Notes: generated from the letters alone by a model not told the origin. DNA of 64,000 nucleotides from Lonicera japonica (GCA_021464415.1 CM038469.1:61795650-61859649); one strand, 5' to 3'; shown: positions 25,264-38,731, numbered from the stretch's first letter. Numbers and translations: made by a program.

Positions 25264-25303
25264 CACGTGCTGTTAAAACTTCACGCGCACAGTTGGATAT
25301 AAA
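25264..25303 (+). promoter_or_regulatory. Candidate promoter of the ACR gene (G-box and TATA)
   Basis: A palindromic G-box core CACGTG lies at 25264-25269 and TATAAA at 25298-25303. A pyrimidine-rich CT leader follows (about 25561-25575), ahead of the ATG at 25781. The layout would give a leader of about 450 bases. Motif-based inference only. Confidence 0.35.
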
Positions 25304-25780
25304 GGCTGGCCTAACCTAAAATGGTAAAAACAACCCCCCACTAATTTATTCGTCTCCGTCAGCAAAATGTAACCGTCACACTACCCATTCATGAACCGCC
25401 GCGTCACACTTTGCACCGACCTTTGGGGGGTAAAATAACAGGCTGTCACTTTAAACTGGTGATGTCTTTTTGAACCTCCAACAGGGCCGCCTCTCAACCA
25501 ACCAACCAACCTCACTCACTCACTTTATTTTCCGTGCTCTCCCCCCTCCCCCAATTAAAATCTCTCTCTCTCTCTATCCATCCTTCCTCCTGGAATATTC
25601 AAATTTTAGTATTAAATGATGTTCCTTCCTTAGATATTGGAGGAGGCATTTGGTTTTGATGATAGTGGGTTCTTCTTTATGAGTTTCCAATTTGTGGGTT
25701 CTTCTTTATTTCTCCAATTATTATATTATACTCTGTTTCTTGAAAATAAATAAAAAGGAGTAAAATTTTACCTGTTTGAA

Positions 25781-28700
25781 ATGGAAGATGAATATGAAAA
25801 GCTTATCAGGAGGATGAACCCACCCAGGTATTGAACTTATTTTCCCTTGAATTAATTCGTACTAAATATGCTCATATTTGAAGTGGATGTGGAGTTTTTC
25901 GGTTATAGTTGTAACTTACTTTTAAGCTTTTTTGTTCTTTCTATGAATGGGTTTTTGAAAGTTGTTTTTCTTTCTTTTTTTTTCCCTTTCATACTAAGTT
26001 CTTCCTCAAGATTATACTATGGTCTGGGTTTATAGTTTGAGGTTACTTGCCATATTAATATTATATATGTGTTTTAAGTTTGCTTCTTTTATTATCCCTT
26101 AATTTTTCCTAGGTTTTGTCCTTTTCTTTGCAGTGGAAGAAGTATTACAAAATCTTGATGAACTTAAAGACCTTTCCCTACTTTTTCTTATCTCTTATGT
26201 CCTTGAAAGTTTGATGATTTTAGGGTGTCTTAGATTAGTTTACGTAAAAAAATTGAATTCCAAAGAATTTTTTTACATGAAGAAAAAAAAAATCATGGGA
26301 AACAACTCAAACAAGACCACAGGATGGAGGTGGTTTTTAAATTACGTGGAAACTGAAAATTAGGCTAAAGCATGTTGTACCATGGAAAATTATGCAATCA
26401 AATACTACCAAAGATGCAAGATATGATATATGTAGTATCTTCAATAGAAAAGAAATTGTGCAATGAAACACACTGTTAAGGTTCAAACTTCAGATATTCT
26501 TCTTCCCAAATTCCTAAAGCATATGGATCATTAATTTGACATAATTTCTATATAGGGTAAATAAAAGATTGATTTCTTCCTTCTTTGAACAGGAGTTTTC
26601 CATGTTTTTAGGCTAAACAAAAGATCAAACTTAGTAACTGCCATGATTTTCCATTTGAGCCAGAGTGGGATGGGTGGGTGTGAGTTGGGTGTAGGTTGGT
26701 GTTGGGTGGTGGCTCCTCTCTTGTAAATTCATTTTGCTTTAATGATGTGGAGAAGGTGAATTTGAGTAGAGAGCACTTCTTTTGGAGTGTTGGGAATTCC
26801 AGTTCCAATTTTAACCTTTGATTTTTTCCTCCTTTTTGAGTTAAAGGCTTAGGACTTTGGAGAAACTTATTTTTTTTCTTTTCATCTTAGTTTTGTTCTT
26901 GTTTTTACAGAGTTATAATTGACAATGACTCTTGTGAAGATGCAACTGTTATCCAGGTATTCCTTTTGCCTTCCTATTGCTTGTATAATTTGGAAAAAAA
27001 AGGGTTTACGTTGTGTTCCATTGCTTTTGATTAATTTTTTCGTTCTAATTGGTCTACCTGCCATGTTTAGGTTGATAGTGTTAACAAACACGGAATTCTC
27101 CTCGAAGTTGTCCAAGTTCTTACAGATTTGAATCTCTTTATTACCAAAGCATACATCTCGTCTGATGGGGGATGGTTCATGGATGGTAATGTTTTACTTT
27201 CAGCTGTGCAAATTCAAATAATTTATCTTTTTTGCCTTTCTAAAGAGAGCTTATTGAGCTATTTCTCCATCTTTTTCTCATGACACGTTCTCTTTGAATT
27301 TCCTCTTACAGTGTTTAATGTAATCGATCGCGATGGGAACAAGATTAGAGATAAAGATGTCATTGGCTATATTAAAAAAGTAAGCAGTTTTCTTGAGCTT
27401 TAGCAGTTTAGCTTCATTTAAGGGACCATTACATGGTCGGTTTTAGTGGTTAGGCCGTTTGGGAATCACCCCACAAATTCAATCTAGCTCAGATCTTATT
27501 TTGTTATCCTGTTTAGTTTACATGGGAAATAATTGGATTATTCTAATCGTTTATATGGAAGAACATGGCATGGAAAAATAAAAACTTGGGGAAAATTGGT
27601 TGTCAGGTACCTTGGAAAAGGAAAAAAGTTAGGTCAAAGAAATTGTACTATGGAGATTGATTACATGGCAATAATTATTGAGGAACTCGGGACTGTGACC
27701 CAAAAGGTTGGCTTAGATGATGTGACCAATATGTTGGTTAGTGAGTGTAGTGATAAGACTATGTCCCACCAACCAATAGATTTATGCCACATCATCAAAG
27801 TCACTTTCCATGGAAACTTGTGTACGTGTGTAGTAACTTCAACTTTCATTTAGCCCAATATCATTTTGTTGCTGTTCTACTTTTCTTTCAGACACTTGAA
27901 AGTGATGCCTTTTTCGTACCTTCACTAAGAGGGTCAGTTGGACTAATGCATTCAAAAGATCACACCTCGATAGAGTTGGCCGGAACAGACCGACCCGGCT
28001 TACTTTCTGAAGTCTGTGCAGTTCTTGCTGACCTTCACTGCAATGTAGTGAATGCCGAGATATGGACCCACAATGATCGAGCCGCAGCCGTGGTCCACGT
28101 GACCGATGGTGTCTCTGGGTGTGCAATCGAAGACCCAAAACGGCTCTCGATGATCCAGAAACTTCTTTGTAATGTACTCAAGGGAAACAATGACTTGAAA
28201 ACAGCAAAAATGATGGTTTCACCCCCTGGGGATACACATAGGGAGAGAAGATTGCATCAGATTATGTTTGATGATCGCGATTATGAAAAGATTGACAAAG
28301 GTGAAGCAGGGAAAGTTCAGGAGGGGAATTCGAGGCCTTGTGTAAGTGTGTCTGATTGTATTGAGAAAGATTATACGGTGATTACCATGAAGTCAAAAGA
28401 CCGCCCTAAGCTGTTGTTTGATACTTTGTGTACTCTCACCGATATGCAATATGTTGTGTTCCATGGAGTAGTTCACACGGGGAGAATGGAAGCTTATCAG
28501 GTAAGGGCTAGAAAGGAATTGGTTTCTGTGATAAAAGTCATTTGAAAGTGTTTAATTGGACATTGGCCGTATTTTCAACCAGGGTTTTCCATGAAATAAA
28601 ATTTTGCAAGTGGTGGCTAAGAATTTTTTTCTGTGGAAAACAAGAAAAAGATGGAGAACGTCTCACCAAATCACTCATCTTTTTTTTCCAACTTCTCACA

Positions 28701-29891
28701 AGAATTAGTTGTGTTTTCAATAATTTTCAACTTTTTATCTAATGGATCCGAAAACTAATTTATATTAATTTCTTTGGGGAGGAAGGGAGGGAAGAGTGGG
28801 GTGGAGGGATGAAATTCTAGCTTTTTAAGAATTTGGATGGTTTGTATGGCTGTTCAACAGAAAATGTTGGTTACCAAACACCAAAAGAGATGAGAAATTT
28901 ATAATTTTTTTATTAAAAAATGGCTAATCACACAATTACTTCATTTGGTTTTTTTTTTTTTTTTTGGGTGGGGAGGGGTAAAAACTTGAAAGAGGGTAGT
29001 GATTTGAATGGGTTGTGTAGTTAACAAAAATAATGAGTCGACTTGATTCTTCATATTCAATCAATACTATATTCTTTTTCTGAATCTAATTGGAGAATTT
29101 TCTTGTTTGGATGCAGGAATACTATATCCGGCATGTGGACGGACTCCCTGTAAGCTCAGAGGCAGAGCGAGAGCGGGTCATGAAGTGTCTTGAAGCTGCC
29201 ATTCAGAGGCGAACCTCTGAGGTGTACTAATAACCCTCTAAAATGGGCAACTCTATTGGCAAGGCAAAAATGATTTTTATCTAAGTATTTTACTACTTCA
29301 AAAGCATAATGTACAACTTTTACATGCAAAAATTGCTTTGCCAGAACCCTATCCTAGTTTGTCAATAGCATTTCCCGTCTAAAGATGAAATATATATATA
29401 CAGATCCTGTTGCTAGAGTCCAGTCCGTGCGCAGATGGTCCGTACCAGAGACTTGCTGTGTATATTTTTGAGTGTGTGTATGCAGTATATATCTATGTGC
29501 TACGCACACCAATTGAACATGCTTTAAAAATATGTGCTTGATCTTGCAGGCACTAGAGCTGGAATTGTGTACCGAAGACCGGGTTGGATTGTTATCAGAT
29601 ATTACCAGGATATTCAGAGAGAATAGTTTGTGTATTAAAAGAGCCGAAATTTCGACAAAAGGCGGGAAGGCCAACGACACTTTCTATGTCACAGATGTGA
29701 CGGGTAATCCAGTTGACCCAAAGATAATCGATTCTATTCGGCAACAAATTGGACAAACAATACTTCATGTGAGATGGAACTCAGGTCCTTCACCAGAACC
29801 ACCTCAAGAGAATACCATGAGTTTCCTCTTTGGGTACTTTTTTAAAGCTCGAACCTTCCCGAATTTTAAATTGGTTAGATCCTACTGTTAA
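25781..29891 (+). CDS. ACR: ACT domain repeat (ACR) protein, four ACT domains
   Basis: Putative amino-acid- or metabolite-sensing protein of the plant ACR family. Exons: 25781-25827, 26911-26956, 27071-27185, 27312-27379, 27892-28500, 29117-29221, 29550-29891; phases agree and give 443 aa, close to the family's usual ~450. The protein opens [21 protein letters not shown]1 lies at about 32-95 ([17 protein letters not shown]), ACT2 at 117-195 ([20 protein letters not shown]), ACT3 at 252-325 ([19 protein letters not shown]) and ACT4 at 331-405 ([20 protein letters not shown]). The C terminus [17 protein letters not shown] is the conserved ACR tail. ACT domains bind small ligands such as amino acids; ACR proteins resemble the bacterial GlnD sensor but lack its enzymatic domains. 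The closest remembered Arabidopsis types are ACR4 and ACR6; I do not choose between them. Intron 6 starts GTGTAC, and reading through it adds only VY before a stop. Confidence 0.93.
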
Positions 29892-30429
29892 TGTATATAT
29901 ATATAGATATATTGTCATGTATGTAAGTTAAGGATTTACCGATTTAGATACGTACAGTGTAGATATGTTAGCTGAAATTGCCGAGAGATTAGAGAACACT
30001 GTAAATAGATGTCTCTCCTTTCCCCCTAGGGGTTGTTTGTATATATATTGATAGTGAATAGAATCACAGAAGAAATTAACACTGTAAACATATATCATGG
30101 GAGTGTGCATGGTGTAATTGAGCCAATGATCCTTCTTTCCCCTTTCTAACAAGGTTATGTAGCACAAATGGACCTTATAATGTGGTGTTGAAGTTTCTGA
30201 TAGGGACGCTCTTAGGGGTTGGTCCAACTAAAAAAGATAAGTTCTCATAAACAACACATGAAATAGTTGGGCTGTAAAAACTGGTGCTGACAACATCATA
30301 TACCAAAAACTATACTAAGAAAAGATTCTTCAATAAGGGGAACACTACAAAGTACATGAAGCATTCTTCTAGATTGGAATATCTTCATTTGAAACTACTG
30401 TATGAGAGATTGACTTTCTTGTTATCAAC
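29892..30429. other. ACR 3' region
   Basis: Contains short AT runs and the probable ACR 3' UTR. The convergent CHX relic begins at its right end. No additional gene seen. Confidence 0.6.
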
Positions 30430-30660
30430 CCAATCGAGCAGGGAATATAGTGAGGTCATCCTGCACCACCAAAATGGTGGCATTGCCATTAAAATCCGCC
30501 AAGGCCAAAACGTCCCATCCACTCCCAATTGCATCTCTTTGTCTCAACCTTCAAGCCCCAACATGAGCCGCGACCTTTTCTCATGGTGCCTTCAATTCCC
30601 TATTGAGATATTTTATTTCCTGTTGTCAACCCAATCAAGTAGGGAATATGCGCCTGTCAT
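30420..30660. repeat. Imperfect direct repeat pair bracketing the CHX tail relic
   Basis: TTATCAACCCAATCGAGCAG near 30421 recurs as TTGTCAACCCAATCAAGTAG near 30624, each followed by GGAATAT and, after a gap, GTCAT. The copies are about 200 bp apart in the same orientation. They could be a duplication junction linked to the deletion that formed the relic. Confidence 0.7.
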
Positions 30661-30960
30661 ATCATTTAGGATACAGTGGTCAGATAAATCAGTCGGCTCG
30701 ATCAGAGAGGTCTTACCAGCATTTGTGGAAGGATAATGGGTTGGCCGAAAGGCTTGAAAAGGTTAGCAGTGAAGAGAAGGAGTGGATTAGAGAGATGGTT
30801 GCGCCAAAAGTCGAGGAACTGAGTATTCCAAAGGATTAGTGAAAGGCCTCTCAAGAGTTAAGTTTGTCAATGGACATGCAAATGGTTGAGTTTTTATATG
30901 ATGGGTTATAAATGCTACCTATGATGCTATGCCGTCTGGTTCCATTGGCAGTGAACCTAT
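30430..30960 (-). pseudogene. CHX antiporter relic: start exon fused to tail, middle deleted
   Basis: Read on the minus strand, 30960-30720 matches the first exon of the intact neighbour: ATGGAACCAGACGGCATAGC corresponds to its MEPDDIALY start, and later NPLEYSVPRLLAQ corresponds to NPFQYAVPRLLAQ. Directly after it, 30600-30430 matches the end of the CHX cytosolic tail (KRSRLMLGLEG, DKEMQLGV, then FNGNATILVVQ-like sequence across a frameshift). The entire membrane exon is missing. Stops and frameshifts are frequent. An imperfect 30-40-bp direct repeat (see 30420-30660) brackets the tail part. Confidence 0.75.
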
Positions 30961-31563
30961 TTTTGGCGCAGCAGATTCGTTTTTTCTTCCATTTCACAGC
31001 CCCACCCCCCCCCCCCTCTCCACCCCACACACAAACAACAAAAGAATGAGAGATTTGAAGAAATCATGTTACAAGGGGAAACAAAACAAGATTAGTTTTG
31101 TGTTCGAATAATTAAATAAGCGCAAGAATTGATGAGCCCTTTTGTTCAAGATCAGGCCCTAATGCCTCTGTTTATGGGATTGGTCTATATAATGACATAG
31201 TTTAACAGATACATTAACATTGTTACACTATTTTCAATCACATAAAACTGTCTGCAACATTAATTTAGCACGCATATACGAAATATATAGATTATTCCTA
31301 ATATATGTTCTTGTTAACAATGTAGGATGTGTCATACAAACGAAAAGAAGTTTCTTTCTTTGTTTTTTTTTTTTTTTAAATCATTCTAGATAATAATACA
31401 TATCCAATAGCCTTGCAGCATGTGTAGTGCTGGCTGCATCAGGATTTGGGAGGGAGGAGAGGAGTACGAAGTTCAAATTTCATTGTGGTAATTCAAATGA
31501 AAATACATAAAATGCATGTCTAACTTGACAATAATATTCACATGAAAACAAATGTTTAAACAT
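30961..31563. other. Spacer between CHX relic and CHX gene
   Basis: Contains a C homopolymer near 31004-31016, a T-tract near 31362-31377 and the probable 3' UTR of the CHX gene (minus strand). No gene seen. Confidence 0.6.
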
Positions 31564-34500
31564 TTATGTCTGTTTACCCGTAGGCAATACATCAACGTAT
31601 TGTTGAACCACCAAAATGCTACTATTGCCGTTAAAGTCCACGGATGACAATATATCTCCTATTACACCCAACTGCGTCTCTTCCTCTCTTTCAAGCCCAA
31701 CCAGCAATGGTGACCTTTTATTGTGGCGCCTCCCCACAATCATAAGCTCATATTCATCCTCCATTGATTGAATCACCTCGATGGTCCCATCCCCATCAGT
31801 CGCCACATCTTCCATGTACGCCACGCGGTTATTTCCCGCCATCCTAAGCCTAAATTCACTCATTAATTCGTTATCCATTTCTGTTTCCTCGTAATAAGTA
31901 TCGCTATCAAAAAAAGCGTCACTAATATTATGTCCATGTGTGTGTACGCGAACAATGGTAAGGTCAATATTTGGATGGTGCGCCATCCTGGCGCCTAGAG
32001 CAAGTGCCTCCCTATCATCATCACCACCTAAGAAGAGGACAGCAACTCGATACCTTGACCAGTTTTTCAATACTGGTCTCATGTTATTGCCTAATAGTCC
32101 TCGGTCGACAATGATGGCGACTGAGCAGACAGACGTTTTGAGTATGTTTTCGTTGGTGACTTCTATGCCCTTTTTATTTGGCTGTGTTATAAAATTCCCA
32201 CCGACTCCAAATCTTTTGTGGTATGGAACAATCACGAGGGACACCCTTTTGTCATGGGCCATGGCACATACTTCGTAGTGCATTGTCGGGTATGGGGATA
32301 TGGCGGTGAAGGGGAAAACCGAGGCGGGTTCTCGACCGTATCTCTCTTGTAGCTGTATGAAAGCATTGACAATGCTTTTCGAAGTGGTTGCCTTTGAAGA
32401 GATTGCTTTATTGAGTTTATGAGGGATGAGGAGAGGGTCGGCCCGGCCAACGAGCTCGATGAGGTGGAGAGCGTAAATGACCAAAGGGCTTTTACGCGTG
32501 GGATTAAAGGCTTCGAGGAGGTTGATGATGGAGGGTAGGTTTTCTTGGTTATGCACGCACGCTAAAACGAGTAACTCAGAGTCAATTCTTTTGTCCAAAA
32601 CAGCCATCCCCCTGTTTATTGAGTATCTCTTTGAAGGATCATAGAAGTATCTTATTATGGGTGTGATTGTAGCTGTCACCATAATCATAGATATGTACAG
32701 CACAAAAAAGGATTCATTGTTTATAGCCTGCAAAATAAAAATAAAAATATCCTCCGTCCGTCAGTACGCATGCATATGAGATGAGATTTGCTTTTACAAA
32801 AAAAATGAAGTCAGTTGCTTTACAAACTGGTGTGATAGTAATGGTACCCTTTTCGAACTCATGTTTTTAAACATGCCAAGCTCGAGGATGCCTTGGATAT
32901 TGAGGGCGAGTCCAATCGAGATCGCGTCGCTAGTGGGCACCTTGAAATAGATCGAGGACAAAAGAGCGCCAACAAATTTCCCCGTGAAAGCTACGAGTAT
33001 CACTAATTGCACAACCAAATAATGTGTCAATTTGACCGAGTAAATGTTGATCACCAACCCGGTTTTCGCAAAGTAGAGTGGCATAAACAGACCAGATGTG
33101 ATGAGGCCGAGCTTCTCCATCATTGCGGATCCCAATGGCAGGCCTGGGGGTATCGCTATTCCAAAAAGAAGCGGTCCATAAAAGATACTTAAACCACTAG
33201 CATGACTAAAAAAACCCGCGAAGAGTACTCCAAGAAACACCATACAAACAAAGGTCTGCTTCAATGGTTGACCCTCCGGAATGTTCCGTATATGCCAAGA
33301 GAAGAAAGGCCGAATCACCAAAAGAGACACGAGGGCTACGGCTAATCCGCAAACAATCGTCCTTGCATTTTTCAGCTTATTCGTGGTTGGTTCGTGGCTT
33401 AGCATAAGGGATGTTATTATGCAAAAGCTGGTTATGTTGCTAATAACGGACGCGGATAGCGCTATACGTCCGAAATCGGAATTAACCATGTTCAGCTCAG
33501 TGACATAGTGGGCAACCATGGGAAATGCAAGGACTGAAGAAACAGTAGCTACAAAAGGAAGAGAATGGGCTAATCTAGGGTCTGATTCAATGAATTTGCC
33601 CATAAGGGAAACTGCACAAGGGATACTTAGGGACATAGCAAGTGCCACAGCTGAAAGGCCAACAGTGAATTCTCTCCTGCCTATTCTCTTGACGATCGAG
33701 GGATCAATTTGTACTCCAATGAGGAAGAAGGTTAACATGTAACCAAACATGGATAATGTGTCTAATATAATGAGGCCTTTAACTGGGAATAGTGTTGATA
33801 CATGTCCACCAAAATGTCCAAAGCCAGATGGGCCAAGTAACAGACCAGCCTGGGTAGTGATATATTATTTATGTCAATTGCCTGCATTCAATGTAATCAG
33901 AATAGCTCCTTGGACTTACTTTTTCCAATCAAATTAATAAATGTACGTTTCATCATAAAATTATGCACTAATTAAAATGAGAACGTACATGCGTATTATC
34001 CAAATCTTATATATATATATATAGTGATATTCAAAACATGTCACGCGCAAGATTAATAAGACAATATCACATGTAAGATTTCAAAACTCCTTTTTGATAA
34101 TCTTATATTCGTCTTGGATCTTGTAAATTGTTTTATAAATTTCAACAACTATGGGCTCATTTTATAAAAGAAAAAACACACTTCTCCACTACAATTGAAG
34201 CGACTTCTTTTTTTATACATTATTAGGAAATTCATTATAAAAAACACATTTTTGCACCGCTTCTTCTGAAGCCGCTCTTAGTTGCGTTACAAAAATTTAG
34301 TTAAATAAACTGGCAATTAAGTGTAACATTAAAATGTATCGTGTGATCAACAGAGTCAAGAAAAAGAGGGATTAATTTGTGTTTTACCAGTGCTTGTGAA
34401 ACCATGGTGGGCTGGCCATAAGGCTTGAGAAGATTGGAGAGGTAGAGGGTGAGGCCGGAAGAGAGAGAAATTTGTGCCAAAAGACGAGGCACCGCGTACT

Positions 34501-34639
34501 GAAAAGGATTATCACCTAGAAATATGCCTCTCGAGCTTATTTTTGCCAATGACATGCAAATTTCTGTTTGATTTTCTGTTGGGCTGTGACGATAAACATA
34601 TAATGCTATGTCGTCGGGTTCCATTACTATCGAACCCAT
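31564..34639 (-). CDS. CHX-type cation/H+ antiporter (CPA2 family)
   Basis: Plant CHX proteins move K+ or other monovalent cations in exchange for H+ across endomembranes or the plasma membrane. Exons on the minus strand: 34639-34388, 33849-32848, 32727-31564, all phase 0, giving 805 aa (family usually ~800-850). Exon 1 holds MGSIVMEPDDIALY and the first membrane segment NPFQYAVPRLLAQ. Exon 2 begins AGLLLGPSGFG, the classic LGGILLGPS-like motif, and encodes most of the Na+/H+ exchanger membrane domain, including GYMLTFFLIGVQIDPSIVKR and LALNIQGILELGMF. Exon 3 has the last membrane segment (ITPIIRYFYDPSKRY) and a ~360-residue cytosolic tail with the CHX signature VLFLGGDDDREALALGARMA (about 627-646) and ELMIVGRRHNKRSPLLVG. 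No stop or frameshift, so it looks functional. The splice ends AGG|GTACC and TGCAG|GCT were chosen by family alignment. The CHX15-like subgroup is possible but not established. Confidence 0.9.
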
Positions 34640-36811
34640 TTCCGGTTCAAATGATCGACTTATATATATATATATATATGTTGGTGGTCTAGAAATTAGA
34701 AAACAAGGCCAAAATTTAGAATATATGCATAGTTAGCTAGGCAATTTCTTCAGGACTGAGTTGAGGATATGATTTGTGTGTTGTAATTAATAAATTGAAT
34801 ATATAGCCACTACACATAAATTATAAAAAAAAATAAAAAAAAAAATTTACGTTGATATAAAGATTTTATTGAAAATTAGGACTGGATCTGATAAAATGAA
34901 AATAGGAAAGAGGATACGAGGAAGAGAAGCTAAAGACAACATAATAGAATTAGCTGAAAGCTAGCGGAAAAGAATTCACAGTCAACACAGAAAAATCGGA
35001 CCATAAGAGGGAGACAAAGGATCTTGAACGAGACTTAAGGACCTTTTTTTTTTATCCTTTGTTAAGACATAACAGAGAAGAAGGTTATAATAATTCACCA
35101 CATAAGAGTATTACAGTTGATTGTTTTTGCAGGGTGTGTTTGTTTCGTTATCTGAATTTGAAAATTAATTTAAAAATTTAAAAATTTAATTTAAAATTTT
35201 TTTATTTATTTTGTTTCTAAATGTCATGTCTTAATTTAAACATATCACATTTAAATGCCAAATAAATGTTATTTGGGCAAATTTGCCAGTTCCACTGATT
35301 TTGTAAAAAAGGATAAGGACAAAAGAGATATTTTACCTCTTTAAAAATTAAGACTTTAGACTTAAGATATAAAATTGCCTCTTATATTTTAAGAGGCAAA
35401 ATAAGTATTTAGACCTAAATTTTTAAACCAATCAAACAAAATTAAGACCTCTTAAGTCCACATGGACCAATCATTCAGATTTAAAAGGCTCATTCAAACA
35501 ATCCCTTAAGTAGTATCAAGTCTCCTTGCCAAATATGGAATATTTTTTCAAATATACAAGTAATTACTAATTTAAATAATCAAATTAAATTAAGCGATCA
35601 AAGGATGTGTCAAAAACTTCATTGATAGTGTTGTAAGTATACGTAACTTGCATAAAATTTAATACGCTTTCTGACACATCACTTGATCATTAATTAATTT
35701 AAGTTAGTACATCTATGCATGTATTATTACTTTGTATATATATGTGTGTGAATATATATATATATATATATATTGCAGTTCACTTGCGCATAATTCGAAC
35801 ATATATAATATTCAATCATTCAACATTAATCATGTTGCATTTAAGGCATCGTACGTAAATGTGTTTTTGTTTGCATATAAAACACATTTACATATGATCA
35901 TCGCATATTGTACAACCTGTAAAACCAAATGTATATATGTTTCTTTGTACGTAGTTTTTATCATTCTCTCTTTAAAAAATATTTAGCACTTTTAATTAAC
36001 GAGCTAAATTAAAATGGCAGGAACATAAACGCATAAAGGGGTCTTCCATGTGTTTGAATTAAGATCGAAAAATTTCAACCCCCAAGTGTCGCACGTAGTA
36101 TCCTATGTTATATATATGTGGGTTAGAACATTATCATTACGTAATTAATTTACAAGCAGTTCGTAATTAATGTACATAAAGGGTTCTATAAAGTTTACAT
36201 CTCTACATTTTTAATCTTTCTGTCTCAAATTAAAAATATAATTTCCCTTTTTTTAACATTTCAAACATACTATGTTAAATTAGAAACGGAGATGGTATAA
36301 TTTTCATAGATATTGTGAAGAGGTACATTAAATCAAATTCTTGCATTATGATTCTACATCCAAGAAAAAAAAAATGTAATCAAATGTAACTTAGAAAGAT
36401 CTGGCATTATCTTAGGTAATTGTTAGTTCTAATATATACTTACCGGTCACATTACTTTTTATGACTTCTTGTTCATGCTATGTTATATTATATGTTGTTT
36501 AAGAATTAAGTGTCTTTTTCAAATATAATCAATATACGAAATTTATAAAAACATTTATTTATTATGACTTCATTGTTTTAAAATTGATTTATCTTGAAAA
36601 AAATGTGAAACCAATATGGATTTTTAATCTAGGACCGGAGAAAAACGCTGCAAAAACTTAGTCATACTCGTTCTCATGAAAAAGTTTGTTGCTGAAAGCA
36701 TGTTTAGTCACTTAAAGATGTTAGTTTAATTGGTAAAATCTTCATTAGTTTTCACATTTTGCTAGGGTTTAAACACGTGCAATAGGAATGGTGATATTCA
36801 TTATCCCCTTA
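34640..36811. other. Upstream region of the CHX gene, gene-free
   Basis: Includes the presumed CHX promoter (minus strand) and (AT)n runs near 34660-34679 and 35755-35773. A probable MITE at about 35133-35507 has AGGGTGTGTTTGTTT at one end and the complement AGGGATTGTTTGAA at the other, without a clear target duplication. No gene seen. Confidence 0.5.
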
Positions 36812-37448
36812 TGGCTCGTTTGGTTCAAGATTTAAATCATTTCGGGAATGCTATATTCCATTCCGAAACCATTCCCGCGTTTGGTTCAAGTTTTAAGTCC
36901 GGAATAAATGATTCCAGGAACAAAACTTTCCCCCCCAAGTTCTCCCATTTAAATCATAAGGAATAAACCATTACCAATGGGCATCTTTTTTAATTTTTCA
37001 TGTTAGGACCAAAATAACACTCTTCCTTATGAATAAATAATTCTTTTTCCATCCGTGTATGAAAATATTGTTTGAAACTATTTTTTTTTAGTTACGCTGC
37101 TGCACAAAAATGATAAAAAAAAAATTGGAACTTTTTTATATTCTTTTTTCCTATTGTAATTTTTTTTTAATTACAAAAATTGTAATTTTTGTAGGATAGT
37201 TATTAGCTAGGCATGTGTAATTTTTGTAATTTATTATAGTAATTGTCTCTTTTGAAAAATTAGTATGTGATGTCTTTTCATCTTATAAAAAGAAGGGTAT
37301 TTTTGTAATTGATACTTTATTCCGTTCCTATTTCCGGTTGAACCAAACATCGGCATGGCATCCTAGATGCTAGGAAAGAAACATTCCAGGAATCAAGCAT
37401 GCTCATTCCATGCCCATTCCATTCCCAAAACTCGAACCAAACAAGCCC
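36812..37448. mobile_element. Tourist-like (PIF/Harbinger) MITE
   Basis: Flanked by TTA on both sides (36809-36811 and 37449-37451). Termini are inverted: TGGCTCGTTTGGTTCAAG on the left and the complement GGGCTTGTTTGGTTCGAG on the right. Inner inverted motifs such as CATTCC/GGAATG are repeated. No coding capacity. Confidence 0.7.
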
Positions 37449-38208
37449 TTAAAGTAAAAGTGTGTTTAGCTAGCCATATACAAACTGTTTTACTAATGTT
37501 TTGCATTTTAAAAGAGTTCTGAGCACTCTTAGTGAGTTGAAATTTGTTGACTCGAGAGTCACAGTAACTATTGCACCTAATTGGTAGATGTTATAAAATA
37601 ATAATAAAACAAGTGTGGGTTCCAAGTTTTTAATGCATTCAACAATCAAGTGCAAGAGTTACCATGATTCTTGTTAGGGGAGGATCAACCAATTCGAACT
37701 AACTGTTTATTCTTAATATCGTCGCTAAAGATCCAACGAATCATGCCTATTTGGACTCTTCCTACTAAAAAAATTATATCTATAATTAATCGCTGGGCTA
37801 TTTATTATTATATTAATAATAATTTTTCAAGTTAAATATATATATATATATATATATATATTTCAAATCGTAGACACATCGCATGGACCAAATATTAATG
37901 ATAGTTACACCACTTGTGCTAAAAACTATGTATTGGGAATATAATGTGTGTGGTTCATACCAATTAAAGGAATAACATACGCAGAAAATACACATACATA
38001 CCAAACAATATTTTACGACAATATTTCTTACATATCTCGCTAAAAGGAAAAGAAGTACAATTCTATCTTCGAATTATGAATATACAATGTCTCTTCATTT
38101 TGAAGCATTGCCACACTGTACCAATTTTCTGAAAAATTGCCTACAAATTTGCTATATATCAACCACTTGCTTGTAAGCTTTTATAGGACTTCCTTCATTA
38201 TGAAATTT
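37449..38208. other. Gene-free spacer with AT microsatellite
   Basis: An (AT)n tract occupies about 37837-37861. Nothing else recognised. Confidence 0.6.
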
Positions 38209-38515
38209 AAGAATTTGTTTGATAACGATATAGAAAAAGAAAATAAATACAGTTAATTTTTGTAAAAGATTGAAGAATAAGTTGAGACACGTGTGCTAAG
38301 ACGTCTTTCTTACTTTGCGGCTTTTTTCATGAAAAATTTTACTTTGATAGTCAAGGAAGAAAACAATTTCACAAAAAATAGTGAATGATGATGACTCATA
38401 AAAATTAGCGCATAAAATGGAGAGTATCTCATTACATGACTTAACTTATTTTTCAATTTTTTATGTAAATCAAATATTTTTCTTATCATTTTTTATATTG
38501 TTATCAAATGAGCTT
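38209..38515. mobile_element. MITE family copy 1 of 3
   Basis: This ~0.3-kb unit is similar along its length to 39828-40120 and 61700-61975. Shared internal words are AATAAGTTGAG, CTTACTTT followed by TTTTTTCATG, and AACTTATTTT near the other end. Ends are GTTTGATAAC and the inverse complement of GTTATCAAA. No coding capacity. Confidence 0.6.
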
Positions 38516-38731
38516 TAAATTCACACTTTTCTTATTAAGATATTTCGAAGTATGTTAATACATCATATTTTTATCATAGCAAACAAAAGTTTATTATAAT
38601 CACTTATTAATTTCAAATTAGTTTCTAAAAATATAGTAAATTGATCAAGTGGAAAATGAAATTGAAGTTGGACAAACTTTGTATTTTAATTAATATTAAT
38701 CATACTCTAGCGGTCTATCTTACTTAAAAGG

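Noticed and set aside
27533..27853. 106-codon open frame in ACR intron 4
   Set aside because: Lies between exons whose phase and protein alignment require its removal; no recognisable domain.
31940..32278. Plus-strand open frame opposite CHX exon 3
   Set aside because: Antisense shadow of a well-supported exon.
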